Shown here one piece after another: positions 9,632 to 18,411 of a stretch of DNA of 64,000 bases. Below the pieces are notes generated by a model, which saw only the letters and a list, made by a program, of their open reading frames with translations, was not told the origin of the DNA and did not search any database. Numbering within the stretch: the first letter of the stretch is position 1; every line of letters starts with the position of its first letter. The position numbers and the translations under genes were made by a program. Source of the DNA: Leptospira bouyouniensis (lineage in GTDB: Bacteria > Spirochaetota > Leptospiria > Leptospirales > Leptospiraceae); the NCBI RefSeq assembly GCF_004769525.1, contig NZ_RQFT01000011.1, positions 434,001 through 498,000 on the forward strand. Direction: 5' to 3'.

Positions 9632-10529
9632 ACCGAAGATTACATTCCAATTCTAGAAAATTGCGGAAAACCATGACTCGGCGCGATGGTGTTCGGTTCA
9701 TGGGATGTACAAGCCAAACACTTCCAAAATTCTCCAAAGGAAAATCTTTTAGAATGGGAATGAGTCTCCCCGATTGGATATGATCTTCAATGTCCCAAAA
9801 TGAACGGATGAGAACCCCTTTTCCCTTTAAACCCATTTGTACTAAACTTGCCGCATCATTCGATAAAAAGTTTCGATTCTTGGTAATATCCGATAGGCGA
9901 ATCTCTGTTCCCGAAAAACGAACCTCTTTATGGAAATCTAAATACAATAGGTTATGATTTTCTAAATCCTTTGGAGAATCTAACTTTAACATGTGGTTAG
10001 TCTTACAATAATCGGGACTCACAACAGCTACAATACGATTTTGGAAAAGATAGGTTCCCTCAAGGTTATAGGGAACTTCCATTCCCACACGAATTCCTAT
10101 ATCGATCGATTCTTCCATAAGGTCCAAAAGACTATCAGTGACAATGAGCTGGATTTTGATTTTGGGGTTTTGTTCTTGAAAGCGTTCGATCATATCAGTA
10201 ACAAAGTTATTAGACATAGAACTCACACAAGTAACGCGAAGTGTTCCCTCTAACACATCTTTGTTGGCGAAGGAATTTTCCAAATCCTTAACACTGTCTA
10301 AAACAGACGCCACCTTTTGTAAAATCAACTCCGCATCCCTAGTAGGAACCACCTTTCTCGTATTGCGGTAGAAAAGCTGAGTCTTCCAAATCTTTTCCAG
10401 CCCCAAAATCCTTTTGGCAACAGCAGCTTTGGTCACACCCATTTTGGCCGCAGCCAGGGTAAAACTACGTTCTTGTGCAACGAATACAAAGGTTTTTAGG
10501 TCCTCTAAATCACGGATCGCCGAAATCAT
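9621..10529 (-). CDS. LysR-family transcriptional regulator
   Basis: An N-terminal winged helix-turn-helix (RSFTLAAAKMGVTKAAVAKRI) precedes a periplasmic-binding-protein-like effector domain (residues about 90-295). The ATG at 10529 is preferred; a GTG at 10538 is an alternative start. The gene is divergent from the DoxX, dehydrogenase and SDR genes, the usual arrangement for a LysR protein controlling its neighbour. The inverted pair TGTAAAC/GTTTACA in the intergenic region is a candidate operator. The inducer is unknown. Confidence 0.88.
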   Translation of the reverse strand: MISAIRDLEDLKTFVFVAQERSFTLAAAKMGVTKAAVAKRILGLEKIWKTQLFYRNTRKVVPTRDAELILQKVASVLDSVKDLENSFANKDVLEGTLRVTCVSSMSNNFVTDMIERFQEQNPKIKIQLIVTDSLLDLMEESIDIGIRVGMEVPYNLEGTYLFQNRIVAVVSPDYCKTNHMLKLDSPKDLENHNLLYLDFHKEVRFSGTEIRLSDITKNRNFLSNDAASLVQMGLKGKGVLIRSFWDIEDHIQSGRLIPILKDFPLENFGSVWLVHPMNRTPSRRVMVFRNFLELECNLRFNQ

Positions 10530-10538
10530 CAAATCCAC

Positions 10539-10598
10539 TGTAAACTATTAGTATCCAATAAGTCAACTCAGTTTCATTATGTATATTTTTTGTTTACA
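10539..10598. promoter_or_regulatory. candidate LysR operator region (inverted repeat TGTAAAC...GTTTACA)
   Basis: Perfect 7-base arms at 10539-10545 and 10592-10598 face each other across 46 bases between the divergent LysR gene and the DoxX-like gene. LysR proteins commonly bind two separated half-regions in such spacers. The match is short and could be chance. Confidence 0.3.
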
Positions 10599-10627
10599 AA
10601 TCTTGGTATCATTTCAGACCGGCTCCT

Positions 10628-10909
10628 ATGAAAACAATAGAAACCAACGGAATTGCTGTAGCAAGTTTCGTATTAAGAATCGCCTTTGGCACCAACCTAC
10701 TTGGTCAAGGCATCGTCCGCATGGGCAAACATTATGGGGTCTTTCGAGAATGGATCCAAACTCTTTTTTCTCAGACACCGATCCCAAGCTTTGTCGTAAA
10801 CACCATAGGTTACCACATTCCACCTTTAGCGTTAGTTTTAGATGTCCTTAATCTTAACGGAAGGAATACTAAGTCTAGTTTGATACCCTATCGATTGATT
10901 CCATTTTAA
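10628..10909 (+). pseudogene. DoxX-like membrane protein, C-terminally truncated
   Basis: The 93-residue product matches the first two-thirds of DoxX-family proteins (FVLRIAFGTNLLGQGIVRMGK at the start, then GYHIPPLALVLDVLNLNGRNT), which are normally about 130-140 residues with four membrane segments. The frame stops after the third predicted segment, and the remaining 12 bases before the next gene cannot encode the missing end in any frame. It is therefore probably a decayed remnant, though a short functional form cannot be excluded. It sits first in the gene set facing the LysR regulator. Confidence 0.6.
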
Positions 10910-10921
10910 AGTGAGAAAATT

Positions 10922-11932
10922 ATGAAAACCATAGCAGCTATTTTTGATTCCAAACTAAAGAAAACAATCTTACAAACATTAGATGCCGAATCCTTACCAC
11001 TCGGAGACTATGATGTTCGAGTGAATGTCAAAGCGGTCTCGGTTAATCCAGTCGATTATAAAGTTAAAAAATCCATCCATTCAGAAAACCCAGGTCCAAG
11101 AGTTCTAGGATGGGATGCGAGTGGTGTTGTCACAGAGATTGGTAATAAAGTATCTACCCTTAAAATAGGAGAAGAAGTATTCTATGCGGGAGATATCAAA
11201 CGCCCTGGTAGCAACGCAGAATTCCAAGTAGTAGATGAGTTGATCGTCGGGAAAAAACCAAAAAATCTAAGTTTCAAAGAAGCGGCCTCTCTTCCCTTAA
11301 CAACGATTACAGCCTATGAAGCCATCTTTGAAAAACTTAAAATAAATCCAAAACAAAAGACAAAGATTCTAATCGTAGCTGGCGCGGGAGGTGTGGGAAG
11401 TATTGCCATTCAAATCTTAAAACAAATGACAAATGCCATTGTGTTTGCCACAGCTTCCAGAGAGGAGTCAATCACCTGGGTGAAAAAATTAGGGGTCGAC
11501 TATGCCATCCATCCCCAAAAAGACTTTTTGGAACAAGTCCAAGATTTGGGATTCGATGGTGTCAATGAAGTTTTACTTTTCAGTGAACCTAAAGAACATT
11601 TTGAAAATATTAGTAAAGTCCTTCTACCTTTTGGAAACATTTGTTCCATTGTGGAAACAGACTCCCCACTCAATATGAACTTACTAAAATCGAAAAGTAA
11701 TGGATATCTTAATGAGTTTATGTTTACAAAGTCAATGTTCCATACGGTAGATCGTATCAAACAAAAACAATTGTTAGAAGAAGTGGGAGGTTTGGTTGCA
11801 GAAGGGAAAATTATCCCCACAAATCATATCGATTTAGGAGAAATGACAGAGGAAACTCTAACAAAGGCACACGAACTACTAGAATCAGGAAAAACAATCG
11901 GTAAAATTGTACTCGGAGGTTTTACAAAATGA
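10922..11932 (+). CDS. zinc-type alcohol dehydrogenase / quinone oxidoreductase family protein
   Basis: A 336-residue medium-chain dehydrogenase/reductase. The N-terminal GroES-like domain contains SVNPVDYKVKK and LGWDASGVVTEIG; the nucleotide-binding domain has VAGAGGVGSIAIQILK near residues 151-166. The structural-zinc cysteines are absent, as in the zeta-crystallin/quinone reductase branch, so NADPH-dependent reduction of a quinone or enone is likelier than zinc-dependent alcohol oxidation. The stop overlaps the SDR start by 4 bases (ATGA). It is probably controlled by the adjacent LysR protein. Confidence 0.85.
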   Translation: MKTIAAIFDSKLKKTILQTLDAESLPLGDYDVRVNVKAVSVNPVDYKVKKSIHSENPGPRVLGWDASGVVTEIGNKVSTLKIGEEVFYAGDIKRPGSNAEFQVVDELIVGKKPKNLSFKEAASLPLTTITAYEAIFEKLKINPKQKTKILIVAGAGGVGSIAIQILKQMTNAIVFATASREESITWVKKLGVDYAIHPQKDFLEQVQDLGFDGVNEVLLFSEPKEHFENISKVLLPFGNICSIVETDSPLNMNLLKSKSNGYLNEFMFTKSMFHTVDRIKQKQLLEEVGGLVAEGKIIPTNHIDLGEMTEETLTKAHELLESGKTIGKIVLGGFTK

Positions 11933-12720
11933 ATACAGGTCTTAAAAATAAAAAAGTTTTAGTCACAGGATCTACCAAAGGAATTGGTTTCCAAACTGCA
12001 CTTAAGTTTGCAGAAGAAGGAGCGGAAGTCGTCATTCATGGCAGAAAGGATGATGCGGTTCATAACGCAATTCAAGAAATCAAATCCAAACTTCCGGAAT
12101 CAAAGTTAGGTGGTTCCTCAGCTGATCTTGCAACCGAAGAAGGAATCCAAAAACTAATCAAAGAAATTCCTTATGTGGATGTACTTATCAATAACGCCGG
12201 GTATTTTGAACCAAAACCTTTTTTTGAAATCACACGAGAGGATTGGAAAAAGATGTACGAAACCAATGTACTCAGTGGTGCTGAACTCACACAACATTAT
12301 CTCAAGGGAATGTTAGAAAGGGATTCTGGTAGGATTATATTTGTCTCTAGTGAATCTGCTCTGAACATTCCAGCGGAGATGGTGCATTATGGGATGAGTA
12401 AAACAGCACAACTTTCAATTTCTCGAGGAAGCGCCGAAATTGCCAAGGGATCACGAGTGACAGTGAATTCCGTCCTTCCCGGTCCCACACTTTCGGAAGG
12501 GGTGGAAGAGTTCATCGAAAGTTTGGCGAAGGCCCAAGGAAAATCCAACGAAGAGATGGCAAAAGATTTCATAAGGGAAAACCGCCCGAGTTCACTTGTC
12601 CAGAGGTTTGCCAAACCAGAAGAAATCGCCAATGTGATTGTCTTTTTGGCCAGCGAACTGGCCTCGATGATCCATGGTGCGTCGGTTCGTGCCGACGGAG
12701 GGGTTTATAAATCCATTTAA
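11929..12720 (+). CDS. short-chain dehydrogenase/reductase
   Basis: A 263-residue classical SDR. The cofactor motif is TGSTKGIG (residues 14-21), the structural NNAG motif is at INNAGY, and the catalytic Ser-Tyr-Lys are in FVSSES and YGMSK. The C-terminus has the usual MIHGASVRADGG. It overlaps the upstream dehydrogenase gene by 4 bases, so the two reductases are translated together. The substrate cannot be inferred from the sequence. Confidence 0.9.
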   Translation: MNTGLKNKKVLVTGSTKGIGFQTALKFAEEGAEVVIHGRKDDAVHNAIQEIKSKLPESKLGGSSADLATEEGIQKLIKEIPYVDVLINNAGYFEPKPFFEITREDWKKMYETNVLSGAELTQHYLKGMLERDSGRIIFVSSESALNIPAEMVHYGMSKTAQLSISRGSAEIAKGSRVTVNSVLPGPTLSEGVEEFIESLAKAQGKSNEEMAKDFIRENRPSSLVQRFAKPEEIANVIVFLASELASMIHGASVRADGGVYKSI

Positions 12721-12753
12721 AGGTGAGAATGGGGTTCGTAGTTTTTTCTAAAT

Positions 12754-12782
12754 TTGACAAAAGAGATTTTGCTTCATTTACA
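12754..12782 (+). promoter_or_regulatory. possible promoter of the nine-gene thiol operon
   Basis: TTGACA (12754-12759) is followed after 17 bases by TTTACA (12777-12782), 32 bases before the ATG at 12814. It lies inside an inverted repeat, CGTAGTTTT (12737-12745) and AAAACTACG (12784-12792). The -35 is perfect; the -10 is poor. Confidence 0.4.
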
Positions 12783-12813
12783 GAAAACTACGGAATTGGA
12801 TTCTGGAATTGCT

Positions 12814-14196
12814 ATGAAAGAATATGACATCATTGTCATTGGTGCCGGTGCTGGGACAAAACTCGTCACCCCACCATCGCAAATCGGCAAACGAGTGGCT
12901 GTCTTTGAAAAAGAAACTCCTGGTGGGACGTGCCTCAACCGAGGTTGTATCCCTTCAAAAATGGTCATCTATCCATCGGAACTTTTACGTCTGAAACAGG
13001 AATCGGAACGCTTTGGAATTCAGTACCCAAACCAACCTAACTTTGATGTAGATGGCATTTTTAAACGTGTGAACCAAACCGTAAAAGCGGACTCAGATTC
13101 TATTCCCATCGCCTATGTCAAAAATCCAAATATAAATTATTACCCGAAGAAAGTTTGGTTCAAAGGCCCAAAAATCATCACTGATGGCAACGAAGATTAC
13201 ACCGCCAAACATATATTTATCGTCACAGGAACAAGGCCAAATCTACCTGAGATTCCAGGTTTAAAAGATACTCCTTTTTGGACTTCCAGGGAAGCTTTGT
13301 CTCCTGATCGTTTCCCGAAGTCTCTTATTATCATTGGAGCTGGATTTATTTCACTTGAACTTGGTGCCGCCTATCAGGCGTACGGTGCAAAAGTCTCCGG
13401 TCTCACACGAGGTGAAGTTTTAAAACATGCTGATGGTGAAATCAAAGAAGAATTAAACAAAAACCTTCCCTTTCCTATCCATACAAATTTTCAATTTTCG
13501 AACATCCAGTTTCAAAACGGTATGTTCCAAGTGACAGGCAAAAACAAAGAAGGCAAAAATATTAACTTCGAAGCAGAGAAATTATTAATCGCAACTGGGA
13601 TCAAACCCAATACTGAAGATTTAAAATTAGAACATACAAATGTCCAATGCAATCGTGATGGATATATCATTGTGGATGAATCTTTACAAACTGGTGAACC
13701 TGGAGTTTACGCCTTTGGTGATGTGATCGGAAGGTATTTTTTCCGTCACAGTGCTAATTTTGAAGGTGAATACTTATTTGATAACCTATATAGTGGAAAA
13801 GAGAAATCACCCATCAAATACCCTCCAATGCCTGAAGCAATTTTCACTCATCCACAAATTGCAAGTGTTGGAAAAACAGAAGAAGAGTTAATCGAAGACA
13901 ATATTCCTTATTATAAAGGAGTGAATCCATATCGGTCCAGTGCCACAGGTATGGCTCGTTTATCCGAATCTGGATTTGTAAAAGTATTGGTTTCCAAAAA
14001 AACAGAACAGGTGATCGGTGCACATATCATTGGTGAAGAAGCTGCCAATCTTATCCATCAAATCGTTATGGGGATGTATTTAAATGCAAAACTCGACGAT
14101 TATTTGGGAATGATTTATATTCACCCGGCAATTTCTGAAATCACAAGGAATGCCTTTCGGAAGGTTCGCGAACAAAAACTGAAAGAGAGAAACTAA
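12814..14196 (+). CDS. FAD-dependent pyridine nucleotide-disulfide oxidoreductase
   Basis: A 460-residue homologue of dihydrolipoamide, mycothione and glutathione reductases. The FAD motif is VIGAGAG (residues 7-13), the redox-active disulfide is GGTCLNRGCIPSK, the NAD(P)H motif is IIGAGFISLELGAAY, the second FAD site is VYAFGDVIG, and the C-terminal dimer domain has HPAISE with the base His. The CxxxxC type and SK ending resemble Lpd. The ATG at 12814 is chosen over the TTG at 12754, which looks like a -35 element. The first helix carries an odd TPPS segment after the FAD glycines. It heads an operon rich in glutathione-using proteins, so a low-molecular-weight disulfide is a plausible substrate; this is inference. 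Confidence 0.85.
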   Translation: MKEYDIIVIGAGAGTKLVTPPSQIGKRVAVFEKETPGGTCLNRGCIPSKMVIYPSELLRLKQESERFGIQYPNQPNFDVDGIFKRVNQTVKADSDSIPIAYVKNPNINYYPKKVWFKGPKIITDGNEDYTAKHIFIVTGTRPNLPEIPGLKDTPFWTSREALSPDRFPKSLIIIGAGFISLELGAAYQAYGAKVSGLTRGEVLKHADGEIKEELNKNLPFPIHTNFQFSNIQFQNGMFQVTGKNKEGKNINFEAEKLLIATGIKPNTEDLKLEHTNVQCNRDGYIIVDESLQTGEPGVYAFGDVIGRYFFRHSANFEGEYLFDNLYSGKEKSPIKYPPMPEAIFTHPQIASVGKTEEELIEDNIPYYKGVNPYRSSATGMARLSESGFVKVLVSKKTEQVIGAHIIGEEAANLIHQIVMGMYLNAKLDDYLGMIYIHPAISEITRNAFRKVREQKLKERN

Positions 14197-15227
14197 TGAA
14201 AAAATTTTTATTCAATCGTTACGATAAAGAAACTTTGAAGAAAAAAGTGTTAGCAGATACGCGAGAACGTAGAGTCATATCATTCTATCGTTATGTAAAA
14301 ATATCCGATCCAATCGAATTTCGAAATCGATTGTATGATTCATTAGAAGATTTAGGTGTCTTAGGAAGGATCTATTTAGCAAATGAAGGCATCAATTCAC
14401 AGTTTTCTATACCGATAGAAAATTATGATGCTCTTCGTTCCTTTGTCGATTCACTCCCTGAACTTAAAAATATCTACTTCAATGACGCAGTTGAGGATAA
14501 AAAAGAAAGTTTTATCAAACTTGCCATCAAAGTGCGAAAAAAGATTGTCGCTGATGGACTTGATGATTCTAAATTTGATCCTTCAAACGTTGGCACACAT
14601 TTGTCCCCTCTTGAATTCCACAAAGCATTAGATGAAGAAGGAGTAATCGTCGTTGACTTACGTAATAATTACGAATCGGAAGTTGGACATTTTGAAAATG
14701 CAATTTTGCCAGATGTAGGTACGTTCCGAGAAGAACTTCCACTTGTTGAACAAATCCTAGAAAACGACAAAGATAAAAAAATTCTCCTCTATTGTACCGG
14801 TGGAATTCGTTGTGAAAAAGCAAGTGCTTACCTAAAATACAAAGGATTTGAAAAAGTCCACCAATTACAAGGTGGGATTATTAATTATGCAAAGGCTGTG
14901 ACAGACCATGGGCTTACTTCCAAGTTCAAAGGAAAAAACTTTGTATTTGATGACCGTTTGGGAGAAAGAATCACTGATGATATCTTAACTGTTTGTTATA
15001 CCTGTGGAAGTCCTTCCGATAGACATACCAATTGTGCAAATCTTGGCTGTCATGTACTCATCGTCCAATGTGAGTCATGTTCAAACAAACTTTTGGGATG
15101 TTGTTCAGAGGAATGTAAAAAAATTGTTACTCTTCCTGAAGAAGTTCAAAAATCACTTAGACAAGAACAAAGAAAACAACATAAATACCCAACACACCAC
15201 CTAACAAGGAAACTAGTAGGAAAATAA
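14196..15227 (+). CDS. trhO: tRNA uridine(34) hydroxylase (rhodanese family)
   Basis: A 343-residue YceA/TrhO protein. An N-terminal ferredoxin-like domain (residues about 20-100) is followed by a rhodanese domain with catalytic loop YCTGGIRCEKA, and by a C-terminal cysteine-rich part (CYTCGSPSDRHTNC, CESCSNKLLGCC) that probably binds zinc. TrhO makes 5-hydroxyuridine at the tRNA wobble base. The start codon overlaps the stop of the reductase gene by one base (TAATG), and the next gene begins immediately after its stop. Confidence 0.93.
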   Translation: MKKFLFNRYDKETLKKKVLADTRERRVISFYRYVKISDPIEFRNRLYDSLEDLGVLGRIYLANEGINSQFSIPIENYDALRSFVDSLPELKNIYFNDAVEDKKESFIKLAIKVRKKIVADGLDDSKFDPSNVGTHLSPLEFHKALDEEGVIVVDLRNNYESEVGHFENAILPDVGTFREELPLVEQILENDKDKKILLYCTGGIRCEKASAYLKYKGFEKVHQLQGGIINYAKAVTDHGLTSKFKGKNFVFDDRLGERITDDILTVCYTCGSPSDRHTNCANLGCHVLIVQCESCSNKLLGCCSEECKKIVTLPEEVQKSLRQEQRKQHKYPTHHLTRKLVGK

Positions 15228-16145
15228 ATGAATCCTTATGCAATCGAACTAGATAGTTTAGAAAAAACATATAAAAATGGAGTCAAAGCACTTCGTTCCA
15301 TTAATTTGAAAGTGGAATCTGGAGATTTTTTCGCGCTGCTTGGCCCAAACGGAGCTGGTAAATCAACAACGATTGGAATATTGAGTTCTCTTGTGAATAA
15401 AACAGGAGGGAAGGTTAAAATTTTTGGAGTGGATATCGATACAAATTTAAATCTCGCAAAAACGTTTCTTGGCATTGTCCCTCAAGAATTCAATTTTGGA
15501 ATTTTTGAAGCTGTAGAACAAATCTTGATTAACCAAGCTGGGTTTTATGGTATGCCACTAAAAGAGGCGAAAGAAAGGGTAAAATACTATTTAGACAAAT
15601 TGTCTTTATATGACAAACGAAAGTCCGCAGCAGGAACTCTAAGTGGAGGTATGAAACGTAGACTCATGATAGCAAGAGCACTCATTCATGATCCAAAACT
15701 TCTAATTCTAGATGAACCAACTGCTGGAGTAGACATAGAAATTAGAAGATCCATGTGGGATTTTTTAAAGGAACTTAACCAAGCTGGCAAAACAATCATA
15801 CTCACGACTCATTACTTAGAAGAAGCAGAATCACTTTGTAAAAATATCGCTATCATCGACCAAGGTGAAATCGTAGAAAACACTTCGATGAAAAAACTTT
15901 TACAACGTTTGGATAAAGAGACTTTTATTATAGATTTAAAAAAATCATTCAAAACCAAACCAACTTCAAAGAAATTCAATTGGACTTGGTTAGATGACCA
16001 TAGTTTAGAAGTTCAACTTAGTAAAAATACATCGGTGAATGAACTTTTTTCTGAACTAACAAAGAACAAGTTGGAAGTATTAAGTTTAAGGAATAAATCA
16101 AATAGGCTTGAGGAATTGTTTTTATCACTTACAGGGAAACACTAA
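15228..16145 (+). CDS. ABC transporter ATP-binding protein (YadG/NodI type)
   Basis: A 305-residue ABC ATPase with Walker A GPNGAGKST (about residues 39-47), signature LSGGMKRR, Walker B LLILDEPTAG and switch His in LTTHYLEE. The C-terminal 80 residues form the extra domain seen in DrrA, NodI and YadG exporters. It pairs with the ABC-2 permease starting 2 bases downstream. The substrate is unknown. Its place between thiol and Fe-S genes makes export of a thiol-linked or toxic compound possible, but nothing in the sequence shows this. Confidence 0.93.
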   Translation: MNPYAIELDSLEKTYKNGVKALRSINLKVESGDFFALLGPNGAGKSTTIGILSSLVNKTGGKVKIFGVDIDTNLNLAKTFLGIVPQEFNFGIFEAVEQILINQAGFYGMPLKEAKERVKYYLDKLSLYDKRKSAAGTLSGGMKRRLMIARALIHDPKLLILDEPTAGVDIEIRRSMWDFLKELNQAGKTIILTTHYLEEAESLCKNIAIIDQGEIVENTSMKKLLQRLDKETFIIDLKKSFKTKPTSKKFNWTWLDDHSLEVQLSKNTSVNELFSELTKNKLEVLSLRNKSNRLEELFLSLTGKH

Positions 16146-16147
16146 TT

Positions 16148-16918
16148 ATGTGGAAAGAAAACTTAACAGCACTTAAAACAATTGTTCGAAGGGAATGGAT
16201 TCGTATCATTCGCATTTGGGTACAAACCTTAATCCCACCTGTCATCACAATGGCATTGTATTTCCTTATCTTTGGAGAACTTGTTGGTCGCCAAATTGGT
16301 AAAATTGGAGATTTCACCTATATCGAATTTATCGTACCAGGTCTCATTATGATGAGTGTCATCACAAATTCGTATAATAATGTAGTTTCTTCTTTTTTTT
16401 CTAGCAAATTTCAAAAAAATATAGAAGAACTTTTAGTTTCACCTACCTCTCCTTATACAATTGTTTTAGGCTATACATTTGGAGGAGTCGTAAGAGGTTT
16501 ATTTGTTGGAATTCTTGTAACTCTTACTTCTTTATTTTTTACGAACCTGAGATTCCAACATCCCTTTATCATCATCATCACAGTTATATTAACATCGATT
16601 CTATTTTCGTTAGGTGGTTTTTTTAATGCATTATTTGCTAAAAAATTTGATGACGTAACAATCATTCCAACTTTTATTCTAACCCCCTTAACTTACCTAG
16701 GAGGGGTGTTTTATTCAGTGAAAAATCTACCGGAAGTATGGCAAACCATCTCTTATCTAAATCCAATTCTATACATGGTAAATTTGTTCCGTTATGGATT
16801 CATCGGTATCACTGACGTAAATTTAATCTTTTCACTTGGATTCATCCTTGTTCTGTCCATTTTACTTTTTTTACTCAATGTTAGATTAATGAGAGTTGGT
16901 TATGGAATCAGAAACTAA
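16148..16918 (+). CDS. ABC-2 type permease (YadH/NodJ type)
   Basis: A 256-residue integral membrane protein with six predicted transmembrane helices. The ABC-2 signature segment LTPLTYLGGVFYSVKNLP lies near residues 179-196, as in YadH and NodJ. It forms the membrane part of the exporter with the ATPase just upstream. Its 3' end overlaps the bolA start by 17 bases, so translation of the two is probably coupled. Confidence 0.9.
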   Translation: MWKENLTALKTIVRREWIRIIRIWVQTLIPPVITMALYFLIFGELVGRQIGKIGDFTYIEFIVPGLIMMSVITNSYNNVVSSFFSSKFQKNIEELLVSPTSPYTIVLGYTFGGVVRGLFVGILVTLTSLFFTNLRFQHPFIIIITVILTSILFSLGGFFNALFAKKFDDVTIIPTFILTPLTYLGGVFYSVKNLPEVWQTISYLNPILYMVNLFRYGFIGITDVNLIFSLGFILVLSILLFLLNVRLMRVGYGIRN

Positions 16919-17198
16919 ACAAAGCCGTAAAAGCAGAATGGAACAAGTTTTGACAGAATCTTTCCAACCGAAAGAATTAGAAGTCCTCGATGTGACATTA
17001 GAACACGCTGGCCACCCAGGAATGACAAAAGATTCAAAGGAAACACATTTTCGAATCAAAATGGTTAGCGAGACATTCAAAGGGAAATCAATTGTGGAAC
17101 AACACCGAGAGGTTTATGGGATCCTTGCCGGGGAATTTAAAAAAGGACTCCATGCATTAGAAATGGATCTTTCCTACCCAAATCAATCGTCTAAATAA
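16902..17198 (+). CDS. BolA family protein (first copy)
   Basis: A 98-residue BolA-fold protein. The conserved core includes HFRIKMVSETFKGKSIVEQHREVYGIL, with the family's invariant His-x-x-Val-Tyr. BolA proteins form [2Fe-2S]-bridged complexes with CGFS monothiol glutaredoxins, and one is encoded two genes downstream. The ATG at 16902 is preferred to a TTG at 16896. The start lies inside the permease gene. It carries an N-terminal extension of some 25 residues compared with the second BolA. Confidence 0.85.
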   Translation: MESETKQSRKSRMEQVLTESFQPKELEVLDVTLEHAGHPGMTKDSKETHFRIKMVSETFKGKSIVEQHREVYGILAGEFKKGLHALEMDLSYPNQSSK

Positions 17199-17199
17199 T

Positions 17200-17871
17200 A
17201 TGACAAAACCGACATTAATTAGTTTTAAACTCTGCCCTTATGTACAACGCTCCGTAATCAACCTTTTGGAGAAAAAAGTCGATTACGAAATCAAATATAT
17301 TGATTTGGCAAACAAACCTGATTGGTTTTTGAAAATTTCTCCATTCGGAAGGGTGCCTGTACTTGTTGTCGGTGAAGAAGTTTTGTTTGAATCGGCTGTC
17401 ATCAATGAATACCTAGACGAAACAAACCTACCTTCTCTTCATCCAAAAGATCCATTGGCAAAAGCAAAACATAGAGCATGGGCAGAATTTGCCAGTGCTT
17501 TGTTAGTTGACCAATACGGTTGGACGATGGCAAAAGAAGAAGTTGATGTAACCAAAAAAAAGCAAGAGATCCTTTCCAAATTCAAAATTCTCGAATCGAT
17601 TCTCCCTGAACCAAAAAATGATAAGTTGTTTTTTGATGGGAATACGATGCATCTAGTTGATACAGCCTATGCTCCTTTTTTTATGAGAATGGAATTCCTA
17701 AAGTCGAAAGGGTCGCAATTTGATTTGGTGAGTGGATTTCCAAAGCTAAAAATCTGGAGCGAAACATTACTTTCTTTACCTTCAGTAAAGAATTCTGTTT
17801 TACCAGAAGTGCCTAAAGAATACATTGAATTTATCAAAGCCCACAATTCATGGATGGGAGGAAAATTATAG
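17200..17871 (+). CDS. glutathione S-transferase family protein
   Basis: A 223-residue protein with an N-terminal thioredoxin-like GST domain (residues 1-80: FKLCPYVQRS, then FGRVPVLVVGEEVLFES with the cis-Pro and Glu-Ser glutathione site) and an all-helical C-terminal domain. The Cys in CPYVQR suggests an omega/lambda-like, glutaredoxin-like class that does thiol transfer rather than classical conjugation. It sits between two bolA genes, with 1 base to each neighbour. Confidence 0.88.
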   Translation: MTKPTLISFKLCPYVQRSVINLLEKKVDYEIKYIDLANKPDWFLKISPFGRVPVLVVGEEVLFESAVINEYLDETNLPSLHPKDPLAKAKHRAWAEFASALLVDQYGWTMAKEEVDVTKKKQEILSKFKILESILPEPKNDKLFFDGNTMHLVDTAYAPFFMRMEFLKSKGSQFDLVSGFPKLKIWSETLLSLPSVKNSVLPEVPKEYIEFIKAHNSWMGGKL

Positions 17872-17872
17872 G

Positions 17873-18097
17873 ATGACCATACCAGAAATCCAAAAAAAAA
17901 TCGAAGAAGGTTTGCCTGGTTCTAAAGTGGAGATCTTAGATCCTTACCGTGACGGTGTGCACATCAAAGCTGTTGTGACGTATAATGGATTTGTTGGCAA
18001 AGGTTTGATCGAACAACACCGAATGGTTTATGCAACTTTAAAAGAAGAATTAAAAGAAGAAATCCATGCATTGGCATTGGAAACTAGGAGTGAATGA
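17873..18097 (+). CDS. BolA family protein (second copy)
   Basis: A 74-residue BolA protein close to minimal length, with GLIEQHRMVYATL carrying the invariant His and Tyr. The ATG at 17873 follows a strong GGGAGGAAAA ribosome-binding sequence; a longer open frame upstream belongs to the GST gene. The stop overlaps an alternative ATG of the glutaredoxin gene. Directly neighbouring the CGFS glutaredoxin, it is the likeliest Fe-S partner of that protein. Confidence 0.88.
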   Translation: MTIPEIQKKIEEGLPGSKVEILDPYRDGVHIKAVVTYNGFVGKGLIEQHRMVYATLKEELKEEIHALALETRSE

Positions 18098-18099
18098 TC

Positions 18100-18408
18100 A
18101 TGGAACAAGAATTAAAAGTCAAAATTGAATCGTTAATCAAATCTGAAAAAGTTTTCCTTTTTATGAAAGGTACACCGGAGATGCCACAATGTGGATTTTC
18201 AGCTGGAGTTGTCTCTACTCTCAAACAACAAGGAATCAGTTTTGGTTCTTTCAATGTTCTTTCTGATATGAAGATCCGTGAAGGAATCAAAGAATATACC
18301 AACTGGCCAACCATTCCGCAACTTTATATCAATGGAGAATTCGTTGGTGGCCATGACATCACAGTGCAAATGGCTCAATCGGGCGAACTTAAGAAAAAAG
18401 TAGGATAA
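18100..18408 (+). CDS. grxD: monothiol glutaredoxin, Grx4 family
   Basis: A 102-residue CGFS glutaredoxin. The motif MPQCGFS at about residues 26-32 gives the single Cys that ligates a glutathione-bound [2Fe-2S] cluster; WPTIPQLYINGEFVGGHDI holds the cis-Pro and glutathione-binding loop. Such proteins carry and transfer Fe-S clusters, often with BolA. AGGAG at 18086-18090 is well spaced for the ATG at 18100; an ATG at 18094 is the alternative. Confidence 0.93.
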   Translation: MEQELKVKIESLIKSEKVFLFMKGTPEMPQCGFSAGVVSTLKQQGISFGSFNVLSDMKIREGIKEYTNWPTIPQLYINGEFVGGHDITVQMAQSGELKKKVG

Positions 18409-18411
18409 ATC

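Noticed and set aside
12754..12813. TTG start at 12754 for the disulfide reductase
   Set aside because: The TTG is the first part of a perfect TTGACA hexamer, and the extra 20 residues lie before the conserved first strand; the ATG at 12814 gives the normal start of the family.
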